Part shown: positions 1-7,607 of the stretch, in pieces
Numbering within the stretch: position 1 is the first letter of the stretch
Layout of the letters: each line of letters opens with the position of its first letter
Source: Balneolales bacterium
Lineage (GTDB): Bacteria > Bacteroidota > Rhodothermia > Balneolales > Balneolaceae
Assembly: GCA_030830725.1 (NCBI GenBank)
Contig: JAURMN010000175.1
Coordinates: 1-8,371, forward strand
Length of the DNA stretch: 8,371 bases
Direction: 5' to 3'
The notes under the pieces: model-generated
Told to the model about the DNA's origin: nothing
Databases searched by the model: none
The model's input: the letters and a program-made list of their open reading frames with translations, nothing else
Position numbers and translations under genes: made by a program

Positions 1-1255
1 CCCGACGGACCACCTGATTGCGAGACACTAGAACGCTGCTCAAGTTTCCGTAGGCCGTTTTGTACTCTCCATGATTTACAAAAATCACATCCCCATACCC
101 TTGCATTGGCTGAATGGCATACACAACTCCGTCGTTTACAACCCGAACGGAACTACCGGCTTCTGCTGAAATATCAACGCCAAGATTTTGTACCCGGGTG
201 TTAAAAACAGGGTGGACTTGTACTCCAAATTTGGTAGTCACGACTCCTTTTTCGACAGGCCATGGGAGCGACCCTTTGGCAGAACGGAAGGTGGATGTAA
301 ACCCGCTAAGGTCGAGGGCGGGCACCGTTTCCGGTCTAAATGTTGCGACTCTCTCTTCAGCGACGGGAATCGCAGGTCCTGCATTTCCCTCTGTTCGAAT
401 TCGATTTCGATCACTGCCAATCTGCCGAGCTAAAGCGAGCATTTTTTGTCTCTCTTCTTCCGCTTTTCGCAGGTCATCTTCCTGTCTGGAGAGATCAGTG
501 AGCAGGGAATTTAACTCCATTTGTTCATTTCGAAACTCACGAATTTGATTTTCCAGAAGTGCCCGGTCGCGTCGCAAGAGTTCTACCTGCTTTTGTAGTC
601 GAGATTCCTTGACTCGGAGTTGCCCTTTTTCAGTCTCTAATAGTACCAGTAGGCCTTCAGAAGCGGATTTTGCTTCTTGATAATCCTCCAATGAGCTGTT
701 GAGTTGCGCCCTTGTGGTTTCAATAGCCTCCACCTGTTTTTTGCGGAAGTCGTCATACTTGCGAAGGTAGTAGGAGCGCACGAGTGCCTGGTTGATGGAA
801 GAAGACGTCAGGAGTAGGGCTAGTGTGGAGGAGTCCCTCCGCTTGTACAAAGCTCTAAGTGTTGCTCTGTATTCATTCAGAAGTCGTTCCAATTCAGCAC
901 GAAGTTGTCGAAGATTTTGCTCAATCAGATTGATTTCGCGACCGTTTTGGGTAATCTCCTTTTCGATCTCGGTAATTTTTTGATTTTGAAGAGAGAGTAA
1001 AATGGTAAGCTCACGGTAGGTTTTGAACATCTCGTCATATTGGCGAGAGGTCTGATCTAGAGCGGATAAAGAGGTGGAAATGCGTTGATCAATAGACTGG
1101 ATTACCGAACGAGTTTGAACCTGTCGCTCATCGATTTCGGCCTTTTTTCTTTGATATAACGTTTGGGCAGACAAGTCTGAAAGCCCAATGAATATGAGCA
1201 ACGCCCCAATTGAGATCACGCGCATCCAAGTCGCAGGCAATTCACGAATTAACAT
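1..1255 (-). CDS. EnvC-like murein hydrolase activator (coiled coil plus degenerate LytM/M23 domain), C-terminus cut off by window edge
   Basis: I translated the minus strand from the ATG at 1255-1253; 418 codons are open to the window edge, so the last few tens of residues are missing. Residues 1-30 look like a signal peptide (hydrophobic ISIGALLIFIGL, likely cleavage after SDLSA), implying periplasmic export. Residues about 35-275 are charged, heptad-like coiled coil. Residues about 328-418 are a LytM/M23 fold, seen in LPWPV, FGVQVHPVF, GVDIS, DGVVYAI and GYGDVIFVNHG. Two positions that are zinc-binding His in active M23 enzymes are Asn here: N357 (usual HxGxD) and N404 (usual YxH); D361 and H395 are kept. 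Degenerate LytM proteins of the EnvC/NlpD type activate cell-wall amidases rather than cut peptidoglycan, and I infer that role. The start lies 2 nt after the upstream stop codon, with GGAGGA 11 nt before it, so the two genes are probably one operon and translationally coupled. A second Met (residue 11) is a possible alternative start. Confidence 0.88.
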   Translation of the reverse strand, partial: MLIRELPATWMRVISIGALLIFIGLSDLSAQTLYQRKKAEIDERQVQTRSVIQSIDQRISTSLSALDQTSRQYDEMFKTYRELTILLSLQNQKITEIEKEITQNGREINLIEQNLRQLRAELERLLNEYRATLRALYKRRDSSTLALLLTSSSINQALVRSYYLRKYDDFRKKQVEAIETTRAQLNSSLEDYQEAKSASEGLLVLLETEKGQLRVKESRLQKQVELLRRDRALLENQIREFRNEQMELNSLLTDLSRQEDDLRKAEEERQKMLALARQIGSDRNRIRTEGNAGPAIPVAEERVATFRPETVPALDLSGFTSTFRSAKGSLPWPVEKGVVTTKFGVQVHPVFNTRVQNLGVDISAEAGSSVRVVNDGVVYAIQPMQGYGDVIFVNHGEYKTAYGNLSSVLVSRNQVVRR

Positions 1256-1257
1256 GG

Positions 1258-2094
1258 CTATTCCATTCCTCCGAGGGTTCCGGTCAGTCGTTGATGCACC
1301 CAGATAATTCTCACGCCTTCAGCTGGATTTTGTACGGTGATCTTTTTTGGAAGATAGAGAACTTTTGACCCAATAAGAGGGTTCATTTTTTCAGTGAAAT
1401 CGACCGAATCTGGCGAAAACGCACTGGTTTCCTCCCCATAGACTCCTTCGATTCCTTTATCCTGCATATATCCTTCCAGGATCAGAGTGTACCCCTCGGG
1501 TAGAAAGGAAGGTTCTGAAGTCGTAATCCGAATACCAGTTGAAAGATCGAAACGCAAATCTTCAGGTCTCTCGGGGGTTAACTGATAGAACTGAAGGAGA
1601 GTCGTGGTGAGAATGGCTTCCAGAGGTTTGGGAAGCTGGGCCTGGAGTTCTTTTGCTCTTCCATCATCTGTCAAGTGAGTTAAGACGCCATTACTTTGAA
1701 TCAACGTGCCGGAATAGACCCCGGCGCGGCTTCGATACTCCACCCAGGAAGAATCCATTCGGCTAAAAAATGAGAGTTGAAGTCGAAAAGATTCTTCCGG
1801 AAGGGTGATAAAGGCAGTTGCTTCCCCTTTTACGGAGGCTATTCCGCGGGTTGCAGCTCGATATTCCTCAACTAGAGATCGTTGTAGGTCGCGAGAGAGT
1901 ATACCGGACCGGCTTTTATCCGTTTGGCCCCATCCCTGTTCAAACCACCCTCCGAGTAAGGATAAATCACCTGAAAGAGAGTTTTCCGACGGCGCAGATA
2001 ACTCTCGCATGACGCTACAGCCTCCCCAAAAAGTGGACGAAACTGCGATCATTACAATCGCACTGAAAATTCGTATCTTAGCGCTCTTTCGCAT
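1258..2094 (-). CDS. Predicted envelope lipoprotein, DUF4292/LolB-like
   Basis: This is a 278-residue protein. The N-terminus has basic residues (MRKSAKIR), a hydrophobic stretch (IFSAIVMIAVSSTF) and then WGGC, giving a type II signal peptide with lipidated Cys26. The -3 residue is Trp rather than the usual Leu/Val/Ile, so the lipobox is non-canonical. The body contains alternating beta-type segments such as VKGEATAFITL, FRLQLSFF, SSWVEYRS and YTLILEGY, consistent with a LolA/LolB-type half barrel. In Bacteroidota a DUF4292 lipoprotein commonly sits directly before an EnvC-like M23 gene, as here. The family call rests mainly on this context, size and lipoprotein signal; sequence resemblance is weak, and a different lipoprotein family is possible. 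I see no clear Shine-Dalgarno before the ATG at 2094, which is common in Bacteroidota. The stop is 2 nt before the next start. Function is unknown; a role in outer-membrane lipoprotein or cell-wall handling is inference. Confidence 0.68.
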   Translation of the reverse strand: MRKSAKIRIFSAIVMIAVSSTFWGGCSVMRELSAPSENSLSGDLSLLGGWFEQGWGQTDKSRSGILSRDLQRSLVEEYRAATRGIASVKGEATAFITLPEESFRLQLSFFSRMDSSWVEYRSRAGVYSGTLIQSNGVLTHLTDDGRAKELQAQLPKPLEAILTTTLLQFYQLTPERPEDLRFDLSTGIRITTSEPSFLPEGYTLILEGYMQDKGIEGVYGEETSAFSPDSVDFTEKMNPLIGSKVLYLPKKITVQNPAEGVRIIWVHQRLTGTLGGME

Positions 2095-2174
2095 GAAACC
2101 GGCGGGTACGGATGATTCGTGTATCGGGTTTTAATAAGCTAACGCGACCAACTGCAGAGTAAGAATTCATTCTT
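2095..2174. promoter_or_regulatory. Divergent intergenic region between the lipoprotein/envC pair and ileS
   Basis: These 80 bp separate two divergent starts, so the promoters for both directions most likely lie here or within the adjacent 5' coding ends. I cannot assign a convincing -35/-10 pair in either direction. There is no T-box leader before ileS, because the space is too short. A short inverted repeat, TAAGAAT-TC-ATTCTTA at 2160-2175 (the loop bases are 2167-2168), abuts the ileS start and takes in the A of its ATG. It leaves no room for a standard Shine-Dalgarno at the usual distance. Confidence 0.4.
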
Positions 2175-5100
2175 ATGAAGTTTGATGAAGTTAAGCAAAT
2201 CTCCTTTCCCGGGCTTGAGGTAGAAATCCTCAATTGGTGGAAAGAACACGACGTGTTTGAAAAAAGTACGACAACGCGAGAAGAAGGTCTGCCGTTTACC
2301 TTCTACGAGGGTCCCCCCACAGCTAACGGAAAACCGGGGATTCATCATGTAATGGCCAGAACCATTAAAGATCTTTTCTGTCGCTATCGCACTCTTAAAG
2401 GGTACAAAGTGGAGCGTAAAGCGGGGTGGGATACGCACGGATTACCTGTCGAGATTGAAGTTGAAAAAGAACTCGGGCTTAAATCCAGGCAGGAAATTGA
2501 AGCCTATGGCATTGCAGAATACAATCAAAAATGCCGTGAAAGTGTGCTTAAATATACCTCATTGTGGAATAAGCTCACCGATCGAATGGGGTATTGGGTG
2601 GATTTGGAAGATCCCTACATTACCTACGAAGATCGCTACATAGAGTCGATTTGGTGGGCGTTAAAGCAATTGAATACCAAAGGGTATCTTTACAAAGGGC
2701 ATAAAATTGCCTGGTATTCCCCCGGTAGCGGGACGGTGCTCTCTTCTCACGAGGTCAGTCTGGGGTATAAAGAGGTTCAGGACCCTTCAGTCTTTGTGTT
2801 TTTCCCACTTTCAGCAGATTCCGAAATTGCCTTTTTGGCGTGGACGACTACTCCCTGGACATTGGTGTCCAACATGGCCTTGGTGGTCAATAAAGACCTG
2901 GATTATGTGAAGGTCCGGTTGCCCCTACCAGAAAAAGATTCTGAAAAGCCCTTAGCCGGTTATGAAGGATCCATTCGATACGCTATCCTTGCAGAAGCCT
3001 GCTTGGGAAGAGTTTTCCAGCAGGAAGTCGAAATTTTGGAGCGCTACAAGGGACGTGATCTGGAAGGGTGGGACTATTCACCGGCATATCGGTTTGCCGA
3101 ATCCCATGTCGATGTGAGTCTGGCGTGGAAAGTCACAACCGGGGAGTATGTGACCACCGAAGACGGAACTGGAATTGTACATACAGCGCCTGCATTTGGT
3201 GCCGATGATTATGAGACCTGCCAAAAAATGGAAGTGCCGTTGTTTAATCCGGTCGATAAAGACGGTCGATTTACAGAGTTGGTTCCTTTGGTAAAAGGAG
3301 AGTGGTTCAAAGATGCTGACAAAATCATTAGCCGAGATCTGAAAGAGCGCGGATATATGTTCCGTCAAGAGACGCTTGAACACAACTATCCCTTTGATTG
3401 GCGAAAAGGAACTCCGTTGATCTCATATCCGGTAGATTCTTGGTTTATTCGAACCACGGCTGTTCGGGACAAACTTCTGGAGTATAATGATCAGATAAAC
3501 TGGAAACCCGAAAATACAGGCACCGGTCGTTTTGGAACCTGGCTTCAGAATAATGTGGATTGGGCCATTTCCAGACAACGCTATTGGGGAACCCCGATTC
3601 CAATCTGGGTGAGTGATCAGGATCCTGAGAGATATGAGGTGATTGGCAGTATCGAAGAGTTGCGTCGCAAGGCAGGGCTGTCGGAGGATGAGGAGATCGA
3701 TATGCACCGCCCGGGGATCGATGAGATAGTCTGGGAAACTAAAGATGGTCATTTGATGCGACGAATTCCGGATCTTTTGGATGTCTGGTTTGATTCCGGC
3801 GCTATGCCGTTTGCCCAATGGCATTATCCCTTCGAAAACAAAGAGAAATTTGAAACTGCATTTCCGGCCGATTTTATCGCCGAGGGCGTAGATCAAACCC
3901 GAGGGTGGTTCTACACACTTCATGCGTTAGGAACCCTGCTTTTCGATGAACCGGCTTACCGTAACGTCATCTCCAACGGTCTGGTTCTGGACGAGAAGGG
4001 GGAGAAAATGAGTAAGTCAAAAGGGAATACCGTTGACCCCTTTCAGGTCATTCAGGAGTATGGAGCGGATACGGTACGTTGGTATATGATAAGCAACTCG
4101 TCACCATGGGAAAACATCCGATTTAGTGATGCGGGACTTCAGGAAACACAACGGAAGGTGTTTAACACGATTACCAATGCCTACTCCTTTTTCGCGACCT
4201 ATGCCAATATTGATGAATTTACCTTCAGTGGACAGCCCATTGATAAAGCCAACAGACCTGAGCTCGATCGCTGGATTATTTCACGACTCAATCATCTGAT
4301 CACTGAAGTAGATGAATATCTCGAGGCGTACGAACCCACTCGGGCGGCACGGGCAATGGAGGATTTTATTGAAGATCTCAGTAATTGGTATATTCGCAGG
4401 AGCCGACGTCGATTCTGGGATTCCGGCAGCAGCTTAGACAAGACCTCCGCCTATCAAACCCTTTATGAAGCGCTTGCAGGTCTGGCCAAGTTGATGTCTC
4501 CGATCGCTCCCTTCTTCTCTGAGTGGCTGTATCAACGGCTTAATTCGGTGACCCAAAAGGACGAACCATCTGTGCATTTGGCTTATTACCCTACAGTGGA
4601 AGAAACGGCAATAGACGCCAAACTCGAACGTCAGATGAAATTGGCTCGTGATATCAGCTCCATGGTGTTGCGTTCCCGCAATAAAGTCAATATCAACGTT
4701 CGACAACCTCTCTCAAGGATTATTATCCCTGCGGATAAGACCAATCGCGTCGATATTCTGGCCTTTGAGGCCATTATCCGTGACGAGGTTAATGTAAAGT
4801 CGATCGAATTTGTAGACGATGATTCGGAAATCGTACACAAAAATGCAAAACCTGTGTACCCGATTCTAGGTAAGAAGGTTGGGAAGTACATGAAAGAAAT
4901 CGCAAATTGGATTTCGTTAATGGATTTAAAAACAATAAATTCTTTAGAACGTCAAGGGGCAGTCGATATCACGCTTTCCGATGGCAAACCGTACAGATTG
5001 CTGGAGGAAGACGTTGAAATTATTCGCACCGGCCTGGAGGGCTGGAGCGTAGAGTCTGAAGACGGCCTTTCTGTTGCCTTGGATACTGAGGTATCCGAGG

Positions 5101-5372
5101 ATCTCCGAATGGAAGGATTGGCTCGTGAGTTTGTGAACCGCATTCAAAATATGCGGAAGGAATCTGCCTACGATGTTACTGACCAAATACACATAGGATT
5201 TGAAACAGAAGACGAATTCCTACGTAATTCGATTCTGAGGCGTAAGGACTATGTGGCAAGTGAAACTTTAGCAGATCAACTCCAGTCGGAATTGCTGGAA
5301 CAACCTGATTTTACAAAAGAGTGGGAGATCGGTGATGTAACCTGCACCATTTCCATTAGTAGACAAACCTGA
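2175..5372 (+). CDS. ileS: Isoleucyl-tRNA synthetase, type 2 (eukaryote-like), with swapped GIHH signature
   Basis: A 1065-residue class I synthetase that charges tRNA-Ile with isoleucine in the cytoplasm. Visible landmarks are GPPTANGKPGIHHV (residues 46-59, the HIGH region), WDTHGLPVE (85-93), AWTTTPWTLVSN (222-233) and DGTGIVHTAPAFGADDY (330-346) in the CP1 editing domain, WAISRQRYWG (463-472), DVWFDSG (536-542) and KMSKS (611-615). LSNWYIRRSRRRFW in the anticodon-binding domain and a long C-terminal extension with EGLAREFVNRIQNMRK and ETLADQL fit the IleRS2 form. No C-terminal zinc-finger cysteines are seen, unlike many IleRS1 enzymes. The HxGH motif reads G55-I56-H57-H58, with first and third positions exchanged. 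The reading frame is intact over its whole length. I chose the ATG at 2175 because the N-terminus (FPGLEVEILNWWKEHDVFEKS) matches the family start. The next gene begins 13 nt after the stop, indicating an operon with the dksA-like gene. Confidence 0.97.
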   Translation: MKFDEVKQISFPGLEVEILNWWKEHDVFEKSTTTREEGLPFTFYEGPPTANGKPGIHHVMARTIKDLFCRYRTLKGYKVERKAGWDTHGLPVEIEVEKELGLKSRQEIEAYGIAEYNQKCRESVLKYTSLWNKLTDRMGYWVDLEDPYITYEDRYIESIWWALKQLNTKGYLYKGHKIAWYSPGSGTVLSSHEVSLGYKEVQDPSVFVFFPLSADSEIAFLAWTTTPWTLVSNMALVVNKDLDYVKVRLPLPEKDSEKPLAGYEGSIRYAILAEACLGRVFQQEVEILERYKGRDLEGWDYSPAYRFAESHVDVSLAWKVTTGEYVTTEDGTGIVHTAPAFGADDYETCQKMEVPLFNPVDKDGRFTELVPLVKGEWFKDADKIISRDLKERGYMFRQETLEHNYPFDWRKGTPLISYPVDSWFIRTTAVRDKLLEYNDQINWKPENTGTGRFGTWLQNNVDWAISRQRYWGTPIPIWVSDQDPERYEVIGSIEELRRKAGLSEDEEIDMHRPGIDEIVWETKDGHLMRRIPDLLDVWFDSGAMPFAQWHYPFENKEKFETAFPADFIAEGVDQTRGWFYTLHALGTLLFDEPAYRNVISNGLVLDEKGEKMSKSKGNTVDPFQVIQEYGADTVRWYMISNSSPWENIRFSDAGLQETQRKVFNTITNAYSFFATYANIDEFTFSGQPIDKANRPELDRWIISRLNHLITEVDEYLEAYEPTRAARAMEDFIEDLSNWYIRRSRRRFWDSGSSLDKTSAYQTLYEALAGLAKLMSPIAPFFSEWLYQRLNSVTQKDEPSVHLAYYPTVEETAIDAKLERQMKLARDISSMVLRSRNKVNINVRQPLSRIIIPADKTNRVDILAFEAIIRDEVNVKSIEFVDDDSEIVHKNAKPVYPILGKKVGKYMKEIANWISLMDLKTINSLERQGAVDITLSDGKPYRLLEEDVEIIRTGLEGWSVESEDGLSVALDTEVSEDLRMEGLAREFVNRIQNMRKESAYDVTDQIHIGFETEDEFLRNSILRRKDYVASETLADQLQSELLEQPDFTKEWEIGDVTCTISISRQT

Positions 5373-5385
5373 TAAGGACAGGGTT

Positions 5386-5790
5386 ATGGCAAAAACAAAT
5401 AAAGAAACTCAAAAATCTGTAGTCACACCCTTCAATGATGAAGAGTTGGAGTATTTCAGACAACTGATCTTGACAAAACGCGATGAGGCGCATAAGGAAC
5501 TTGAAACCCTAAACGCCTCTCTTAGAGAAAGCATGGAAAATTCTTCGGATGAATCTGCCTACTCGTTCCATATGGCAGATGCAGGAACCGATGCTCAAGT
5601 AAGAGAGCAGACCTATATGCTCTTCAACCGTACTAAAAAATTCATCAAGTATTTGGATGATGCCCTGGTCCGAATTGACAATAAAACCTACGGTATATGT
5701 AAAGTAACAGGGAAAGCCATTTCCAAAGGACGCTTAGAGGCCGTACCCCATACTCAACTTAGTATCGAAGCAAAATTAAAGCGCAGATAA
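5386..5790 (+). CDS. DksA/TraR-family transcription regulator lacking a complete zinc finger
   Basis: A 134-residue protein. The N-terminal half is a predicted helical hairpin (residues about 17-95, e.g. DEELEYFRQLILTKRDEAHKE). Its tip carries HMADAGTDAQVREQ at 62-75, corresponding to the acidic coiled-coil tip that DksA inserts into the RNA polymerase secondary channel. The C-terminal part, YGICKVTGKAISKGRLEAVP (102-121), matches the DksA/TraR C4 finger region. However, only Cys105 remains of the four cysteines: Thr108 stands in the second position, and the later CxxC is replaced around LSIEAK (125-130). Cys-poor forms like this are known in Bacteroidota, so it is probably functional and not decayed. 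The ATG at 5386 is preceded by a purine-rich AAGGACAGGG and lies 13 nt after ileS, so it is likely co-transcribed with ileS and lspA. Role in (p)ppGpp-linked transcription control is inferred from the family. Confidence 0.88.
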   Translation: MAKTNKETQKSVVTPFNDEELEYFRQLILTKRDEAHKELETLNASLRESMENSSDESAYSFHMADAGTDAQVREQTYMLFNRTKKFIKYLDDALVRIDNKTYGICKVTGKAISKGRLEAVPHTQLSIEAKLKRR

Positions 5791-5843
5791 GTGCGTTATC
5801 GATACTGATTTGTCAATTGAACCCATCCCCATTTATTTAGGTT

Positions 5844-6437
5844 GTGACTCTGCCATCTGAATCCATCCCCACTGCCGTAGAGAACAGGGTGAAAATCCTG
5901 GTCATGTTTCTGCCATTTGTGGTGACCATTCTTGTGGATCAATTCACGAAATATTGGGTTCGGACCACTCCGGACTTGCACCGCCTTGAACTGATTGAGG
6001 GATGGTTTCGTTTTACATATACACTCAATCCGGGAATGGCATTAGGAGTTGAATGGTTCCCGACACCGGTTATATCCACAGTAGCCATTGTGGCGACGAT
6101 TGGGATTGCGAGCTATGTGTTTCTGAAGATTTCTGAGGCCACATTAAGCTATGTGGTCTGTATGGGATTCATTCTTGGTGGTGCCGTCGGAAATATCATT
6201 GACCGGCTATTTTTGGGAATCATTGAGGGCTATGGGGGGCTACTGGAAGGTCATGTCGTGGATTTCCTCCACTTTTCTGCTCAAGTGAACGGAGTAAGTC
6301 TCTTTCCTTATATCTTTAATTTTGCAGATGTAGCGATCAGTGTTTCGATAGGTGTGATGATCCTGTTTCACAGATGGATTATTCCTCATGAACCGGTATC
6401 GGAACCGCTTCCTCAATCGTCAGACCAAAACTCGTAA
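5844..6437 (+). CDS. lspA: Lipoprotein signal peptidase (signal peptidase II)
   Basis: An inner-membrane aspartyl protease that removes the signal peptide of prolipoproteins after the Cys has been lipidated. The 197-residue reading has four hydrophobic segments, about residues 17-33, 73-93, 101-117 and 157-176. Family motifs present are VDQFTKYWV (31-39), LNPGMALG (61-68), GNIIDRL (116-122), VVDFLHF (138-144) and FNFADVAIS (158-166). Catalytic aspartates should be D120 and D162. The start is uncertain. The GTG at 5844 has no well-spaced Shine-Dalgarno. An in-frame GTG at 5889 would begin VKILVMFLPFVV directly at the first membrane segment, which is the more typical LspA N-terminus, giving 182 residues. 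The gene follows the dksA-like gene by 53 nt and is probably the last of the ileS operon. Its last 59 nt overlap the end of the convergent ribB-type gene. Confidence 0.95.
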   Translation: MTLPSESIPTAVENRVKILVMFLPFVVTILVDQFTKYWVRTTPDLHRLELIEGWFRFTYTLNPGMALGVEWFPTPVISTVAIVATIGIASYVFLKISEATLSYVVCMGFILGGAVGNIIDRLFLGIIEGYGGLLEGHVVDFLHFSAQVNGVSLFPYIFNFADVAISVSIGVMILFHRWIIPHEPVSEPLPQSSDQNS

Positions 6438-7533
6438 GCCCGATCCGTTTTACCGGATTATTGGTAAGCAATCGTAAATGACGGATACCCAGGGCATAAA
6501 GAATCTGCGCGCCGATTCCATAGTCTTTTACATCGCGGTTAACCCTGTTTTTGATGGAGAAATAGGGTTTCTGATTCTCGTTTTCTTCTGGCTTATCCGT
6601 TCCCGTCAAAGCCTTGATTTGTTGTAACAGGTCATTTTCCTTAGTCATCTGATGCATGTAGAGCACGACTCCAGACCCTTCTTGTTCGATTCGTTTAAGC
6701 GAGGCTGCAAGTTGACCAGGGCTCCCGTTTATTGCTGCGCCAAAGGTATCCGATAAAAGATTTGCGGAATGGACACGAACCAAAACGGGATCTTGTTCTT
6801 TCCAGGAGCCTTTTATCAGAGCCAGATGAATATCCCCAGTCAAGATTTCCTCAAAGACTCGCAATTCAAAACTACCATAAATGGTAGGAAAATCATGGGT
6901 ATCAATTTGGCGGATCAAGGATTCATTTTCCAGTCGATAGGTAATTAAATCTTTGATGGTGATCATATTCAACGAGAAACGATCGGCAAGCTCTTTTAGC
7001 TCCGGTAACCTAGCCATTTCCCCGTCATCACGCATGATCTCACAAATCACCCCAGCAGATGTACACCCCGCTAACCGCGCCAGATCAATGGCTGCTTCCG
7101 TATGTCCGGGACGTCTCAATACGCCTCCATTTACACCAATAAGTGGGAAAATATGTCCAGGTCTTCTAAAATCGGTTGCAGTAGCATTGGCATCTACCAA
7201 GGCTCGTATGGTTGAAGAACGATCTGAGGCAGAAATTCCTGTAGTATTCGTGGGTTTGTGATCCACGGATATGGTGAATGCCGCTTCATCGGGATCTGCA
7301 TCTTTTGTCACCATATACCCTAATTGAAGCTCCGTTGCACGCTCTGTGGTCAAGGGTACACAGACAAGACCACGCCCATGCGTAACCATAAAATTTATGG
7401 CTTCCGGGGTCGCCTTATCGGCCGCCATCAGAAAATCCCCTTCATTTTCTCGATCTTCGTCATCGACAACAATCAGGATTTTGCCATTACGAATATCTTC
7501 GATGGCGGTTTTAATATCCGAAGCGATTTTCAT
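6379..7533 (-). CDS. ribB: DHBP synthase fused to a degenerate GTP cyclohydrolase II-like domain (RibBA-like, RibBX type)
   Basis: A 384-residue two-domain protein of riboflavin synthesis. Residues 1-200 are 3,4-dihydroxy-2-butanone 4-phosphate synthase, converting ribulose 5-phosphate. The motifs are intact: DDEDRENEGDF (24-34), HGRGLVCVPL (52-61), DADPDEAAFTISVDH (78-92), TGISASDR (98-105) and RRPGHTEAAIDLARLAGC (140-157). Residues about 211-380 align with GTP cyclohydrolase II: PTIYGSF, LVRVHS (251-256), DYGIGAQIL (337-345) and RLLTNNPVK (354-362). In this domain the three zinc-binding cysteines of SECLxGD and RCDCG are replaced (N258, N269, S271). The QEGRGIGL loop reads QMTKENDL (295-302), and the usual KLRAY segment is lost. 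I therefore predict DHBP synthase activity only, with the second domain non-catalytic. The symbol ribB reflects this; automatic annotation would probably say ribBA. There is no FMN riboswitch and no evident Shine-Dalgarno upstream. yajC is 116 nt upstream on the same strand. Confidence 0.93.
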   Translation of the reverse strand: MKIASDIKTAIEDIRNGKILIVVDDEDRENEGDFLMAADKATPEAINFMVTHGRGLVCVPLTTERATELQLGYMVTKDADPDEAAFTISVDHKPTNTTGISASDRSSTIRALVDANATATDFRRPGHIFPLIGVNGGVLRRPGHTEAAIDLARLAGCTSAGVICEIMRDDGEMARLPELKELADRFSLNMITIKDLITYRLENESLIRQIDTHDFPTIYGSFELRVFEEILTGDIHLALIKGSWKEQDPVLVRVHSANLLSDTFGAAINGSPGQLAASLKRIEQEGSGVVLYMHQMTKENDLLQQIKALTGTDKPEENENQKPYFSIKNRVNRDVKDYGIGAQILYALGIRHLRLLTNNPVKRIGLTSFGLTIEEAVPIPVHEE

Positions 7534-7607
7534 GTGCAGAAGTTGGAGCTCGAAATAGTGATCTGAAGAGGAGGAGTGAACAAATGTCCTGGGTCGAAAG
7601 CGGAGGT

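Noticed and set aside
114..983. Plus-strand ORFs opposite the EnvC-like gene
   Set aside because: They lie antisense to a long continuous coiled-coil/LytM reading frame with recognisable motifs; their Ser/Arg-rich translations are typical shadow frames.
2095..2174. Possible T-box leader for ileS
   Set aside because: Only 80 bp are available and there is no T-box core sequence, specifier hairpin or terminator.
3078..3923. Minus-strand ORFs of 101 and 166 codons inside ileS
   Set aside because: They are antisense to conserved editing and catalytic motifs of IleRS, and have no ribosome-binding site or recognisable domain.
5821..5873. Repeated CCATCCCCA around the lspA start as a regulatory direct repeat
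   Set aside because: There are only two short copies, one inside coding sequence; this is easily explained by chance.
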